The notes: generated from the letters alone by a model not told the origin. A DNA stretch of 64,000 nt from Acanthosepion lycidas (GCA_963932145.1 OZ010590.1:52349598-52413597); one strand, 5' to 3'. Numbered from the stretch's first letter, positions 20,345-32,972 are shown. Translations and numbers: made by a program.

Positions 20345-21555
20345 TGTTGAAACAATATGGTTATTTTTGTAGTAATTTTATAACAGATTTATGTTATAAT
20401 TTTTGAATAAATTTTATAATATATATTGTAAATAAGTGTTTATTTTAGTTTATTATGGTACCAATTTAAAAAATGTCAGTGATATTTGGAACATTGTTGG
20501 TGGGTGGTTGATGGCAACTCCAAAAATATATGATGTTAGTAAGTGACTGAAATTGGTTATATACATACTGACAATATTTTGAGGCTTTTACTTTGGTGCT
20601 TATTGTTTAGTCTTAATTTAAAAATGAGTTTTTTAGCTTTTTGCTTTGCTTAAAGTTTTTGCTGGTATGATATTTGCCTTGTAGAAATTTTGTATTGTAT
20701 GTGTGTGTGTGTGTGTGTGTATCACACATACACACATGGCGGGTACTCCAGAAAATTGAGGACACTAAATGGATGATGACTTCACATCTTCTTACATGGC
20801 ATATGCTAAATCTTAACATTTTTCTTTCAGGCGTATCAGAGCACTAATATGGCAGTTTCCAATCTGGCATATGGAATGAAAAGGCATATCATAATCATAT
20901 CATTAACCACTAACTATATTGACTTCATTCAAAGATATTGAGTTTATTAAGTGGCCAAGTGAACAAAAAGAAGGATATGTGGCCCTTCATGGACTGTGTG
21001 GAGTTATACATAGTGATACTCAAGTTCATGTTGTCTTCAATACTCTTGAGTAAAGGCTCCAGACTAATGTTGTTCATCATCATTCCAGATGCATTCTGTA
21101 TAAAACTTTAATCATCCTAAATTCAAAATATTCTTTGTTTTTTAAAACTTTGTTATAGTTGTTAATAGCATAATAAAGACACTATTAAAATGTCTGAAAT
21201 AAATATTTATTTTGATCCATTCAATCTTTAAAATGTTCTCTCTATACTCTCATGACACTACTCCTCTCAGATGCTGCTTTTCATGAACAAAGGCTTGCAA
21301 GAGTCAGTTGGGCATTTCAGTTTAATTTATGATAAACAGAAAAGCTAACACAAATGTTGTTTGTTAATGGTTTTCTTTTAACCCCAGATTGACAGAAAAA
21401 ATATAATTTTTTTGTTTTGTTTATTAAGGCAAAATTAATTCAAAATAGTAAAATTCACCTATCATCCATTTACATTCCTCCCTGTTTTTTTTTTTATAGG
21501 ATTGGATTTATCCTTGCTTCCTGTTTAGAATTGCATTTCTGGTTCTTTCTAAATT
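20345..21555. other. No gene recognised; (GT)n at 20698-20720
   Basis: Contains a GT run next to ACACATACACACATG and otherwise featureless AT-rich DNA. Confidence 0.6.
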
Positions 21556-21559
21556 CTAC

Positions 21560-21724
21560 TTCAGCTCTACTTCTAACGTCTTCACCTAAACTCTGAAATT
21601 TATGATATTATATTAGGTTTCCAGTTTGTTATAAAGTGTTTTCTTTTTTCTATTTCATTCCCATTAGACCTTTGTGTCTTAGTGGAGTTATCACCTTGCT
21701 TGAGATGAATTGATTTAAAAAAAA
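21560..21724 (+). mobile_element. LINE 3' end, copy 4 (tail only)
   Basis: TTTGTGTCTTAGTGGAGTTA and CACCTTGCTTGAGATGAATT, then an A run, match the terminal segment of the LINE family at 1, 9620 and 12905; upstream sequence is too diverged to translate. Confidence 0.55.
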
Positions 21725-21994
21725 GAAAAGAAAAAGTGATTTGTCAATCCACTTTCAGGTTTCATTCACATTTTTTAAAAAAACATAATTTTGTTTTTTT
21801 GTGTGCATGTGCACTCCATTTATTAAAAGCAACATAATTTATTTTAAGACATTAGTTGCTTTTTAGAATAAATATAATGGAATGATAATTTTAAAAAATG
21901 CATTGTCCAGGTATCATCTCAAAGAACCTAACTAGTTGTCCCAAACTAGTGTTCTATCAACTTCAGATGTTAATCTAGAGTTCTGTCCTGGGTA

Positions 21995-22356
21995 TGATAA
22001 GAAACAACGGCTATGTTATACTAACTCTTTTCCCACAAAGTTAATGCCATCAAGGTGCTAGACATGTTGGTCAACACCTGGATTAAGAAGGTGTTTGTAC
22101 ATGTCCCACCTAGACTCTGCTACTTTTTACATGGCTGACAAGTGGCTGGACAAGAATTTTCATGATCATGCAACTCCCTAAAATTTAACTGACTGATTTG
22201 AATCTCTAACTAATATGTGTGGGGCACATCATCAAAAAAGGGGGGACCAACAGGAGTTTCTATAATTTGTTTATTGCTGTGATCCTCGATATAGTGGCCA
22301 ACAAGGATAATGAGTATGCAGTTGTTTTCAAGGATAAAGATGGTTTTATTGAATAG
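21995..22356 (+). pseudogene. Mariner-like transposase fossil
   Basis: Fragments in shifting frames resemble the catalytic half of a Tc1/mariner transposase: DSATFYMADKWLDKNFHDHA (compare QDSAP-x-HT...NF-x-DH-x-TP), YVWGT at 22214-22228, TNRSFYNLFIAVILDIVANK, and GFIE-stop at 22342-22356. It resembles the element at 37770. No terminal repeats are visible. Non-functional. Confidence 0.5.
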
Positions 22357-22472
22357 ATGTTTTCTGTTTATTCTTAGATGATCATGTGTGTTGGTGGGGC
22401 AGGGGCAATATACTTTCTTTTTTTTTTAAATTGAATACCTTTATCTTTTTGTAATTTGTTCTCAATTACCTG

Positions 22473-22555
<83 letters not shown>
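22473..22555. repeat. (AC)n(TA)n microsatellite
   Basis: About 20 AC units then about 19 TA units, bordering the nested foldback. Confidence 0.97.
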
Positions 22556-22558
<3 letters not shown>

Positions 22559-23002
22559 ATTTCAGTAGCAATTGCTCTTTTATACAAGTTTGGTTAAAAT
22601 GACTGACAAGATATTGCGATTAAGTCTTTTCTTTACTTTTTCTTGTGTTCTTATAATTTTTTTTCTTTTCTGGACATAACATAGGTAGAAATTGTACAAA
22701 TGTTCTATATGTCAGGGCACTTTATTAAGAATAAAAAAAATATATGCTCACACATACAGAACATTTGGACAATACCTTGTCAGTTGTTATTAACGAAAGT
22801 TATATATAACTTTCATTAAAAACAACTGTCACGGTATTGTGGTTGAGTTTTTTTTTTTTATTTAATTTTCTTGTGTTCTTATTTTCTTTTCTGGACATAA
22901 ATTACGTAGAAATTGTCCAAATGTTCTTTATGTCCAAGGAACTTTCAATTATACTTTCAGCCATTATCAATGATGATTTTATTTTTAGTTTTAGTTTTAG
23001 CC

Positions 23003-23049
<47 letters not shown>

Positions 23050-23226
23050 TTTTTTTTTTTTCATTCTTTATAAAGTGCTCGGATATACAGAACATTCAGA
23101 CAATTTTTATATAAGTTATGTCCAGAAAAAAAAATAAGGACCCAAAAAAAAATTAACCGCTGTACTTTATCAGTCATTTTAATAAAACTTATATAAAAGA
23201 GGAATTGCTTCCCAAATACAGAATTT
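22556..23226. mobile_element. Nested foldback element
   Basis: The outer left arm (AGTAGCAATTGCTCTTTTAT, TTAAAATGACTGACAAGATA, TTTCTGGACATAACATAGGT, CACTTTATTAAGAATA) is inverted at 23060-23226. Within it, a second inverted pair (about 22758-22800 and 22806-22940) repeats the same motifs (ACATTTGGACAATACCTTGT; TGTCACGGTATTGTGG), giving four related arms. A (TA)n array (23006-23042) lies between the right arms. Confidence 0.8.
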
Positions 23227-23239
23227 TATTTATATTATT

Positions 23240-23745
23240 ATAATAATAATAATAATAATAGCTGGTCACTTGTATTTGAGGATACCCATCTTCTAGGACA
23301 GCTAGCCAATCCCTAATTTAGACGCCTGCTCAGGCACATTCTTTTTTGTTCAACATTCAGAAAGCCCACTGCAATTTTGCTGAGCAGACCGTACTTACAG
23401 TTTCCGGGAGAGAGAGAGTGTGTTATCTAGCGTGATCAGCAATCTGAAGGAGGACAGCACACTCCAACACTTGGTTATGATGACTTGTGGCTTTGTGCTA
23501 GCACAGCTATCAACGGTCGCCCAACTGTTTTGTATACCCACTTACACTCACAAGGCTTGGGTCGACCCATGCTATGGTTTTCAGGCACTTTTTGAAGGTG
23601 CCAGACACTGGAATCATCCCCCTCCAGACCGATAACATCAGAAAGTCTCTTTCCTGAAAAATCAACTGTTCTGAGATTCAAACCCGGGTCTCATGGTCAG
23701 AAAGCAAACATTCTAACCACTTGCCCACACACTCACTCACACACA
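23240..23745 (-). mobile_element. tRNA-derived SINE, family B, about 480 bp
   Basis: The minus strand starts GGGCAAGTGGTTAGAATG (A box) and CGGGTTTGAATCTCAG (B box). The body includes GACTTTCTGATGTTATCG, CAAAGTGCCTGAAAACCAT-like blocks, CACAAGTCATCATAACC, and GAATGTGCCTGAGCAGGCG. The 3' end is GTGACCAGCTATTATTATT, giving the (ATA)n at 23240-23262. The plus-strand copy at 42739 aligns throughout. Unusually long for a SINE; possibly one of the cephalopod SINE superfamilies, which I cannot confirm. Confidence 0.75.
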
Positions 23746-23749
23746 CACG

Positions 23750-24255
23750 TTCAATACTCATGGAAAGTCAACACGGATTTTAATAATTCTTCACTCACTC
23801 ATTGGGACTCTCGACAAGAATTTTGAGTTGGCCTTTGATAATTATTGAACATTTTTACTTTTTTAGTAACAATTATCAATCTTGTTTTATATTCAGCACT
23901 TTATTAGCAGAAATTATGTTAAAGTGAATATACGCGAAATTATATAATTTTACGTATATTATTTGCTAGTATTAATAGATGTCATTTTTATTTTATTTTG
24001 TTATATAAGTTTGGGGGCTTCATAATATTGCTTATCCTATAGTAACAGTAATTCTTTATTGATAAGTGATATTGGTCTTGAGTTGGCCCAGCAAGCAGGG
24101 ATGATGTTGGTAGTATATTGCCTACCTATCTACTTTATTTACCTACCTATTAATCTCTTTTGTAACTTACCGACCTTCCTTCCTCTCCTTCCTATTCTAC
24201 TCCTACTGTCACAGTTGCACCAGTTGGGTTGTGAGAAGCACACAGACCTGACTCC
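23750..24255. other. No gene recognised
   Basis: AT-rich; nothing identified apart from short pyrimidine runs near 24170. Confidence 0.55.
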
Positions 24256-24261
24256 ACCAAC

Positions 24262-24302
24262 CTCAACTACCACCATCACCATCACCACCACCACCACCAC
24301 CT
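24262..24302. repeat. (ACC)n/(ATC)n trinucleotide repeat
   Basis: ACCACCATCACCATC followed by seven CAC/ACC units. Confidence 0.9.
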
Positions 24303-24661
24303 GAGCAGATACCTGAGCAGGTAGAATGTAGGCTGTGCATGTTAGTTTTTTTTCTTGTGCTGATTATGTAGTGCCATTTAGAGCTTCTTGTCATTTGTTG
24401 TATTTTTGTGTGCATGTATAGGCATGGGTTTGTGTTTCAATATGCATTTATTTCTCTATATTCTTTCTTGAATGATGTCAACTTTGTTACAAGATGACAT
24501 TCATGGAGCAAATATTGAGGAACAAACTCACAATGTATGGCTTGTAAGTTTAGCATGCTGAATTAGTGCTCCATTCATGTGTTTGTATGTTTTTTGTTTC
24601 TGTTTTTACATGTGTATGCCCATATAAATATTGTTTGTAATCACATTTGTTTATTTTTACA

Positions 24662-24664
<3 letters not shown>

Positions 24665-24706
<42 letters not shown>
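24665..24706. repeat. (GT)n(TA)n microsatellite
   Basis: Eleven GT units joined to ten TA units. Confidence 0.95.
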
Positions 24707-24719
24707 GACATTTTTATAT

Positions 24720-24860
24720 TTATACATTCTTTTTATAGATACAAATATTTAAGTAAATGCTCTGTTTATAATAAACAGTATTAAACAACATTTACCAGCC
24801 TGAATGTGCGAGAAATTTTCACAAAAAATATTGGTCCATTTCATAATATATTAAGTTAAA
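24720..24860 (-). mobile_element. SINE family C, body fragment
   Basis: The minus strand reads TTTCTCGCACATTCAGGCTG, ATAAACAGAGCATTTACTTA, matching 18385-18470. Confidence 0.5.
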
Positions 24861-24973
24861 AATTAAATCATTAAAGTGATTGTAAATAAATATTCTTAAA
24901 GACTCCAGTTGTATTTTCAACTTCATTTTAAAATATACACTTTTCTCTTGTTAGAACAAAACAACTATAACCT

Positions 24974-24975
<2 letters not shown>

Positions 24976-25058
<83 letters not shown>
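24976..25058. repeat. (TA)n(GT)n microsatellite
   Basis: About 34 TA units followed by GT. Confidence 0.97.
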
Positions 25059-25059
<1 letters not shown>

Positions 25060-25211
25060 GAAGAGTGGGTGGGGAGAGATAAAAGTATATGGAGAAATGT
25101 ATTGAAAGACAAAAAGTAAACAACAGTTAGTTTGAATATGATAAACTTAGTAAATGTCCATATACATACATACATACGAGATAACAATATATATTTTTAT
25201 ATCTCCAGAAC

Positions 25212-25378
25212 AATTTTGGGCAATAAATGTGTGACAAAGTGGAAAAAGTTTTCTTTTGGGCTGAAACACTCTAATACACAAAAATAAAAATGGGTCTCTT
25301 TCAAATACCAGTATTAACTATAACAACATTTGAAGTAATATATACTGTTTATATGTGCGTATCCATATATCCAGGTAG

Positions 25379-25419
<41 letters not shown>

Positions 25420-25673
25420 TAGCTACATTTGTAGTGCAACTTAAAGTTTTGTGGTTTTAACAACTCATTATTTGGTTTGTATCTCCACACACATATATAA
25501 ATTTGCTACGTGTGTGTGAACCAGTGATGCTGGAAATTTATTTTTTTTAATTGCTAGCATCCCTGGTCCACATGCACGTGTAGTCACACCAGTAGATCAA
25601 ATTTAGTAAAATGAAGTCCTAAAGGGCAAAACGCATCACAAGAAAACTTTTACCACTTTGTCATATATTTTCC

Positions 25674-25675
<2 letters not shown>
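25212..25675. mobile_element. Composite foldback element
   Basis: The outer arms are inverted copies: TGTGACAAAGTGGAAAAAGT at about 25232 and ACTTTTACCACTTTGTCATA at about 25646. The inner arms are CTACGTGTGTGTGAACCAGT at about 25507 and CCTGGTCCACATGCACGTGT at about 25563. A (TA)n array (25385-25416) lies inside, and arrays at 24976 and 25677 flank it. Confidence 0.7.

Positions 25676-25676
<1 letters not shown>

Positions 25677-25722
<46 letters not shown>
25677..25722. repeat. (TA)n microsatellite
   Basis: About 22 TA units at the right border of the foldback. Confidence 0.97.
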
Positions 25723-25727
<5 letters not shown>

Positions 25728-25739
25728 GTATGTGTACCT

Positions 25740-26157
25740 GGGTGTGTATGTGAATTTTACAGTGTGTAGCTAAGTTTTATGCATTCATGCATGTACATTT
25801 TTTTTGAATCGAGTGCATACAAGTTGACTAGTTCATATATGCATAGCTGAATGTGCATAGATTTCACATGCATGCATTATGTATATTCCTTTGAAAAATT
25901 TCTATTTCATGCATACTGAATTTTGGACCATTTTCTTGCATGTTTACTTTTATAGTGTTTTACCATCTTTTCATTGTGTCTTTACATTCTCAGCTTATTC
26001 CATTTGTTTATATGCGTATTATAAACGAAGTATCTAAAAAAAAAAAAGAAAAAAAAGCATACTCTACAATGTTTTTCATTGAGTTATTACTGCTAAAAAG
26101 TTAATGCTTTATGCATTTAAATTAACTCTTTATAGCAATTACTAATCCACTATTCAC

Positions 26158-26192
<35 letters not shown>

Positions 26193-26690
26193 TCAGTATT
26201 TTGGATAAATTATTTGATGTATAGTTTTTAATTGTTTTTAATTATTGATTTTCTGGGCTTTAGATTTTACATTAAAAACTTGTATTTTTTCTTGTTTTCA
26301 TATCTACTTATTTATTTCTAAAGAAATAGGAAATTGTACTTCATTTGTGAAGATTCCATTGTTATGTTTTTAACCTTTGAAATGTTTATTAATAAAAAAA
26401 TTAGTAATGCTTTAGTTTTAATTGCACAAAATTTGCTTTTATAATACAGTTATACCTCTCAAATATGACAGTCTGTAATTTGCCAACTCTCACTGACTTG
26501 TTTATTTTCAATTTGCCACCATTAATTTTTAGATCTGCAAGTACATTTCTTCAATTTGATTTGGAACTTGGCTGTGGTTTAACCATAGTTTATAGGTTTA
26601 TAAACAGAATTAACAAAATTTTAACTTGTTAAAACTAACCTCAATTTGAAACCAAAGTGAACACTTTGTGAAATTTATTTTATCTTAAAC
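25740..26690. other. No gene recognised; (T)31 at 26161-26191
   Basis: Several TGCATG-type motifs near 25780-25880 but no coding or named repeat structure. Confidence 0.55.
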
Positions 26691-26693
26691 TTA

Positions 26694-26694
26694 A

Positions 26695-26768
<74 letters not shown>
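26694..26768. repeat. (TA)n(GT)n microsatellite
   Basis: About 29 TA units followed by seven GT units. Confidence 0.97.
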
Positions 26769-26769
26769 A

Positions 26770-28280
26770 TGTGTCTGAGATTTATAATGAATCAAATAGT
26801 TTTAAAAAATAGCTAAAATGAAATAGTGTAAGAATGTTTGCTTGCTCATAAACATAAGTAATTTCAAACTTTAAAGAAAAAGGAAAACTTTCAAAAGAAA
26901 AGAAAAAAAATGTTCCTCATTTGCCAGTATTCCTCTTTGGTAATTTGCCATCCTATTTATTAAGAAATGTAAGAGAGGCAAATATGCATTATATTTTTTT
27001 TTTTTTTTTTTCACAACTGTTCTTACCAGGTGATTTTTCCTTAACATGTTTCTAATTTAGTTTTCTTAAAGTATTTGAGAAGGAAAAATATAGAACAGCA
27101 GCACTAATCTCAGTAAAAGATATGCAGTCAAGGAAGCATGAAACAGGCACAAAAAAAAGTGCAATTTTTTTTTCCCCTTAACCTTTCAGTTTATCCATGC
27201 TGCCAAAAATAACTGCAGTATTAACTATTTTTACAACTTCATTGTAATTCCAAACTATCAAAAATGTTGTTAATTTGCATTTTCTTGCTCATATTAAAAC
27301 AAATATTAAACTAAATAAATAACATTCTATTTGCTATTGAATAATTATTTTGGTTATTATTAATAATTTGAATTATATTTCATTCCCTAATGTCTGCATA
27401 ATATTTCTCTATTTTAATCTTCATCATGATATTGTCATTGCAATTGTTTTTTTTTTGGTTTTTTTGCTGCTTAGTTTAAACGAATAAGTCATGTGACTTT
27501 TTTCTTTTTATAACTGTTGGCAAAGGAGAGTAACATAGAAGACTGGTACTATACAATCTTCCTAAGTGAAGAGAGCCTGTGTTTTGAAATTTAAAGTAGC
27601 ACAGTATTTACTCAACTTAGCCTAATACATGATACCAGAAATGTCCCAATGGGGACGTATCTGGTATGCAGTAAGCACTGAACTTGCTACATGAGTATTA
27701 TTCTATGGCAGGCGTCCTACTGTTATTTTATGTCATAGTTGGAGCTTTAAGTATTGTTTGAGAGCTTGACAACAACAACAACAAAAATCTTTGACAAACT
27801 ATTCTATTTTGTTTATAAGCATTAGAAAAATTGCACAATTTTTCCTTGCAAAGAAGTGTAACTTTAGGGTTTTTGTCTCTCATCTCTGTTATCTTGATAG
27901 TATTTCTTCAAAATGACATGTTTATACAAGGGAAAACAATGGATGCAAGTTTTCAGCATTTTCAGCCAATTTTCTATAAAGATCCCTAAAAATTATGCTT
28001 TGAACTGAGTAACCTCAAACTATAACATTGGCATAATATGGAATAGGGTTTACAACATTGGCATAATATGGAATACGGTTTATAACATTGGGATTGCATA
28101 TTACATTTCCACATATAAGATGACCTTTAAATCCCCCAAATCACCCTTAAAAATTAGAGATTGTCTTATCCTACAATTTTAAAAAAGAAACCTTAAATTC
28201 TGAGTGATGTTTGTTGGTAGACTAATCTTGGCATGATAATTAATAATATACATGTAAAGTTTCACATTTAATCAAATAAA
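26770..28280. other. No gene recognised; small duplication at 28020-28090
   Basis: AT-rich. At 28022-28088 a 32-base unit (ACATTGGCATAATATGGAAT plus flank) is repeated in tandem twice and starts a third time. (CAA)5 lies at 27770-27785. Confidence 0.6.
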
Positions 28281-28284
28281 CTGA

Positions 28285-28305
28285 TCTCTATCTATAAAAG
28301 GCAGG

Positions 28306-28352
<47 letters not shown>

Positions 28353-29059
28353 GAATGCATGGCCGCAATTTTTGACGGAGTTGCACCAAAATTTACATGC
28401 ACATGCTCCAAGTTAGCGGGAAGGCCAAGACTGACTTTGCATTTCCCAACTCCCATCGATAGTGGAAATAATTGATTTTTTTCATGCTTCTACGGCAGTT
28501 TTCATGTAGTTTGCGGCCATTTTCTACTGGCCAGAGTGAGAGCCTATAGTTGGCTGCCACGAATAGGCAGGAAGATTCTATCGGTCAGCGTGAGAGCCAA
28601 CAGCTGACTGACACGAATGTTAGCTAGCATGATAGCAGCATTCGTCGCAAGTGGGAAAAATTTAAATCTGCATGGCACTTTACTCCAATTGGCTCATTCG
28701 CTTGCTTAAACTCAATGTTGATTCTGATTCCGCAGAACTGGGTTGGGTGTGAAAAAGTATTTAACATTCTATTTTCATTCGGTTTTTCCAGTTACGAGTC
28801 CTTTTTTAAAGCTGACTGTTTTGTGTTCATTTTGTTTAGTTCTTTTTTCGTAACAGATTTAATGTTTAGTATAGAGCTTAGAAAAAATTTGCAGTGTGGG
28901 ATAGGCAAGAAGTAAGGCATGTAGCAACATCAGCACAGCAAAGGACACTCCTTTAAAGACAAGGAAGGGCAAAAATATTTTAAGAAAAGTGATAGCGATT
29001 ACTGTACTAGTTGTATGATTTTTGAATCAAGCACGGGCAATGCCGGGCCATGCTGCTAG
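28285..29059 (+). mobile_element. Non-autonomous Helitron
   Basis: The 5' end TCTCTATCTATAAAAGGCAG follows a host A. The 3' end CGGGCAATGCCGGGCCATGC-TGCTAG precedes a host T, with the CTAG terminus and a short GC-rich hairpin just before it. There are no terminal inverted repeats or target duplication, all as expected for Helitrons (A/T target). No Rep-helicase is encoded. A (GT)n array lies 20 bases inside the 5' end. GC content is higher than in the surroundings. The 66-codon frame at 28715 is not recognisable. Confidence 0.85.
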
Positions 29060-29064
29060 TAAGT

Positions 29065-30365
29065 AATAAAACCATGTCTGCCTTATATATTACTGGCATA
29101 ACTTCATAATAAATTTGAAGAATAATTCCATATGAATGAAACCAACTTGTATCCATATAAGCTCGGCTGAGGAAATGTAAACATTGAGTTATGATTGCAC
29201 TCAGAGCAATGGAATGTACTATTATAGTACTGTTATTAGCAGTATTTTGTCATTGTCAATGAAGTATAAGTAAATGGACATCGGTACACCAAGCTGTTTG
29301 TAATTGTTTAGATATAGGAAAAGAAGAAAAATCAGTATTCACAAGAGATCACATGATGAAACCTAAACAAAACAATAATTTTTTTTTAGGGGACATATTT
29401 ACGAAAAACATAGAATCAGTTTTATTATTTTGAATTTCTAAAACTGTAAGTAACAACATTTCAAATAACATTATCTTTCTATAATCAGTACGCAGTTGTC
29501 TTATACTACAAGTATAGGATAAATTCATGAAAATTTGCTATATTTTTTTGACCTTGTCTTATCTAAAAGTTGCCTTATATGCAGAAATATATGGTATTTT
29601 ATTTAAATTTATATTATAATATAAATGATATTACATTTCTGAATTACATAAATTTATTATTTAAATATGTAAATTAAATCCTACAAAAATTGCATGACAT
29701 CTTTATTCATAATAACTGTTATCTTTACTTACCAGGAAATTAACCAGATTGTTGTAAAAATCTTAAAGTTTGTGTTTTTTGTATAAGATCCCCACAAAGA
29801 TATTTTTTGCATTCATTATAGATTTCTTGCTTTCTCTTGTAATTTTTTTTTTTAATGGAGAGAAATAAGACCTTAATTATTAAATTATTTCTATGTTGCA
29901 TCATTTTTTTTCTAGCACACTTTTCCTAGCAAAGTGCTTGACCCTGGATCATGTGTCTGTTTATTCTTAACACTCTAAGAAATTTTTCACATCACCCCAC
30001 TTTTCACCAGATACATCATTCAGACTTGGCTGATATTGACCATTGTACTGAGATAATGAAGTTCTTTTCTAATTATAGATTTTAAAATGGTAAATTTTTT
30101 TTAGCTACTGGTATCTTTGATATTGCTCATAATGGCTTTTTTTTTTTTTTTACATTTTTTACGGTTCTATTTTGTTTGTTTGCTTTTTTTTTTTTTCATG
30201 AAGTTGGTGTGTGGGTATTTAACTCTTTTCATGCCATTTTGCTTATTTTTTTTTCTTTAAAAAGAGGCAGATGCAAAGATTGAAAAAAAGAAAAAGAATT
30301 TATACATTTAAAGACTGAAAAAATTTGTCTGATATCATAATGGTATACCATAATCAATATAGAAA
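29065..30365. other. No gene recognised
   Basis: AT-rich with T runs at 30139 and 30185. Confidence 0.6.
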
Positions 30366-30371
30366 ATATAA

Positions 30372-30725
30372 TCAGCAAAGAGAATTCAAGTTCTGCTTGA
30401 GCTTGACTGTGTTTGTTTTTGCATTGTCTTTGGAAGTGGGATATTGATCAGTCATGCATGATACATGCTTAGGCAAGCATGTATCTTTTGATACATGACT
30501 AACGAGGCAGATTTTTTCCTGCAGTAGGTTGCCATTTCTTTCTGCGGTAGACCAGTTGCCATTCAAGGCTATAGAACTGTCTGTCCTGCTATTTACCCAT
30601 TGCTGGAGGGAAAAGAAGAGGATTCATACCTTTCCCCAAGGATATTAGCACATAAGTGAATCTAATAGATTCAACTGGAATTCGAACTCTCAATCCAAGT
30701 CACTATCCACCGTAATTCAACATTT
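30372..30725 (-). mobile_element. tRNA-derived SINE, family A
   Basis: The minus strand shows GGTGGATAGTGACTTGGATT, the B box GAGTTCGAATTCCAG, then CCTTGGGGAAAGGTATGAAT, CAGCAATGGGTAAATAGCAG and a tail with a small palindrome (TGATACATGCTTAGGCAAGC and neighbours). It corresponds to 10597-10920. Confidence 0.75.
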
Positions 30726-30964
30726 AATAGAGAATAATTTTCCAACATTTATTAAAAATTACTGAATACTTAAAAATTATATTAAAAAAAAGGTGCTCAT
30801 CTGTCATTTTCTTAAATTATGTTTTAACAGATAAAGTCTCCATAGAACATCACTAAAGGTGTTGACACATTTTATCATCACTTAATAAGCACATAACCAC
30901 TGCTACTGTTTGTTTTTTTTTAAAACGTAAATATTTTTTTCAAATCAGATTATTTATAGTTTAA

Positions 30965-31108
30965 ATCAACCATAGCTGGGGTGGGGGGGAGAAGAGGATT
31001 CATACCTTTCCCAAGGATATTAGCATATAAGTGATTTGACTGGAATTCACTCGGCTCTCCGATTCCTCGGTCCAAGCTGCTATCCATTACTCCACCATAC
31101 CAATTACA
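30965..31108 (-). mobile_element. tRNA-derived SINE, family A (5' half)
   Basis: The minus strand reads GGTATGGTGGAGTAATGGAT, AGCAGCTTGGACCGAGGAAT, GTGAATTCCAGTC, then CCTTGGGAAAGGTATGAATC, and ends at CCCAGCTATGG. Two family A copies on the same strand lie within 240 bases. Confidence 0.75.
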
Positions 31109-31109
31109 A

Positions 31110-31885
31110 ATGCATTTACACTCATTCATTTTAAGGGCTGTTAACTCCTTATTTCAAGTGTAGGTGATTTTTTTCTTTTTTTTTTTCTTTTTTTTTTTCT
31201 TTCCAGAGCCTCACCAATTGCTTATAAAATAACTTTTGATTTTAGATTGAATCGAATATATTTGAGTAACCTGTACATTCTAGAGTATGAAGTCTATCTT
31301 GAATTTTTTTTTCATTTGACTCACTAAATTTGTGAAATCATTGGCCACAAATATGGCTATAATTTCAGCTATTTCTTTGCAAAATGTTGAGATTTTTATG
31401 GCTGTTATAAAGTCCAAGAAATGCTTTTCCAATGGCTAACAAAAGTTTATATAAATATTATAGTTATATAAATACATATTTTTATGCAACACTATTCTAG
31501 CTTTAAGGATTAAATCTGACAAATTATGGTTATTCACTCTGTATATGTTTTTAATTTATATTTTTGGTGCAAAAATTACTTTGTTTTAATCATTGGATGA
31601 GATGAGTATGATTTAATTAGGCAAAAAAAAATAAGTTAGTAATTTTTTATTTATTTTTTTTTTTCATTTCATTTTAAAATCAAACTTGATCTGGTAAGAG
31701 GTTTAATTTAAAGTAAATTTCATGTATTGTGAATGTTTCTAAATTTTAAGCTAAAAATCTTATAATTTGATAGAATTCAAAATCATTTACATGGTCTTAT
31801 GACTTTTCTTAGATGAGTTTGTTTTTTCCTATGACTTTTTTCTTCTTGTTACCAAATATTTTTATGTACTAGTCCAAAAGATTAT
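31110..31885. other. No gene recognised
   Basis: AT-rich with T-rich runs near 31170-31200. Confidence 0.6.
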
Positions 31886-31888
31886 GCT

Positions 31889-32062
31889 GTTTACTCACTG
31901 TAAAGTGGCGCTTAGTTGTTTACTCACTGTAAAGTGGCGCTTAGTTGTTTACTCACTGTAAAGTAGCGCTTAGTTGTTTACTCACTATAAAGTAGTGCTT
32001 AGTTGTTTACTCACTATAAAGTAGTGCTTAGTTGTTTATTCACTGTAAAGTAGCGCTTAGCA
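31889..32062. repeat. 29-bp tandem repeat, six copies
   Basis: The unit GTTTACTCACTGTAAAGTGG plus CGCTTAGTT repeats six times with an exact 29-base period. Variants fall in neighbouring pairs (TGGCGC, TAGCGC, TAGTGC), which suggests stepwise unit duplication. It is not CRISPR, because there are no unique spacers. Confidence 0.95.
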
Positions 32063-32965
32063 TAGGCGTTTTTAATTTTAGATTTTTTAATCATTAATTT
32101 TTCATATAACTAAGTTTTAAAAATTACTTTATCTTAATGCATGAATTCGAAATATCCTTTTGTTTTGTTGTCAGATTGTTTTGCAAATTTCTTTCAATGT
32201 GTGTCTTAAAATTTTTTCTATTTTTTACCTAATGCATGTCACTCACCAAATCACTTTCTTTTCCTGTTTCTTTTAAAACTCATTCATCTTCATTTACTCA
32301 TTGACTTCAGTTTTCAAAATGATCACAAAGATAACACAAGCAAGTTTGGTGATTTTATTCTATTTTATTTTACTAATAGATTTTTTTCTTTCATCTATAT
32401 TGAATGTTGCCAGATGTAAAACAATAATTGTTTGGCCATCTTTAATTTCTTATTAAACATTATATATTAGCTTTATTTATCAAAAAGACAAAGAAAATTG
32501 AGCAGTGAAAAAAAAAATTAAGGTAGAAGAGAATTTAAGTTATAATAATTTCATATAACAGCTTGATCGGAAACTAGGCTATTAATATTCAAGCTATTTG
32601 ATAACATCTAAAAATATGCTTATATTTTGTTAATTTTATATCTTAGAGAAATGACTAATTTTAAGATTTTGAAATCATTTTTTTAAAGAGGCAGTATTGA
32701 GATCAACAAAATATAAAATAGAAATTTTAATATTTTAATAAATTCAGAAAAAAGAATATTTTTCAGATAATATATGAGCAAATACAGCTTTCAAGATGTC
32801 TTCTGGTGAGATGTAAAGTCATTTAATCTCCATTGTAAACCATCAATTGTTATTTATTTGAAATTCAATGAGTTCAATAAGATAATAATAAAATTAGAAC
32901 ATTTTTCAGTGGAATCTTTTAAAATTATAAGCTGTTACAAAACTTTCACAGCACATATTTTAATT
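32063..32965. other. No gene recognised
   Basis: Featureless AT-rich sequence. Confidence 0.6.
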
Positions 32966-32969
32966 CACT

Positions 32970-32972
32970 CTT

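Noticed and set aside
25740..25900. Several TGCATG repeats as possible splicing-enhancer or regulatory sites.
   Set aside because: Short palindromic hexamers in AT-rich DNA without an exon nearby.
31889..32062. CRISPR-like regular array.
   Set aside because: Head-to-tail identical units without unique spacers, in a eukaryotic context.
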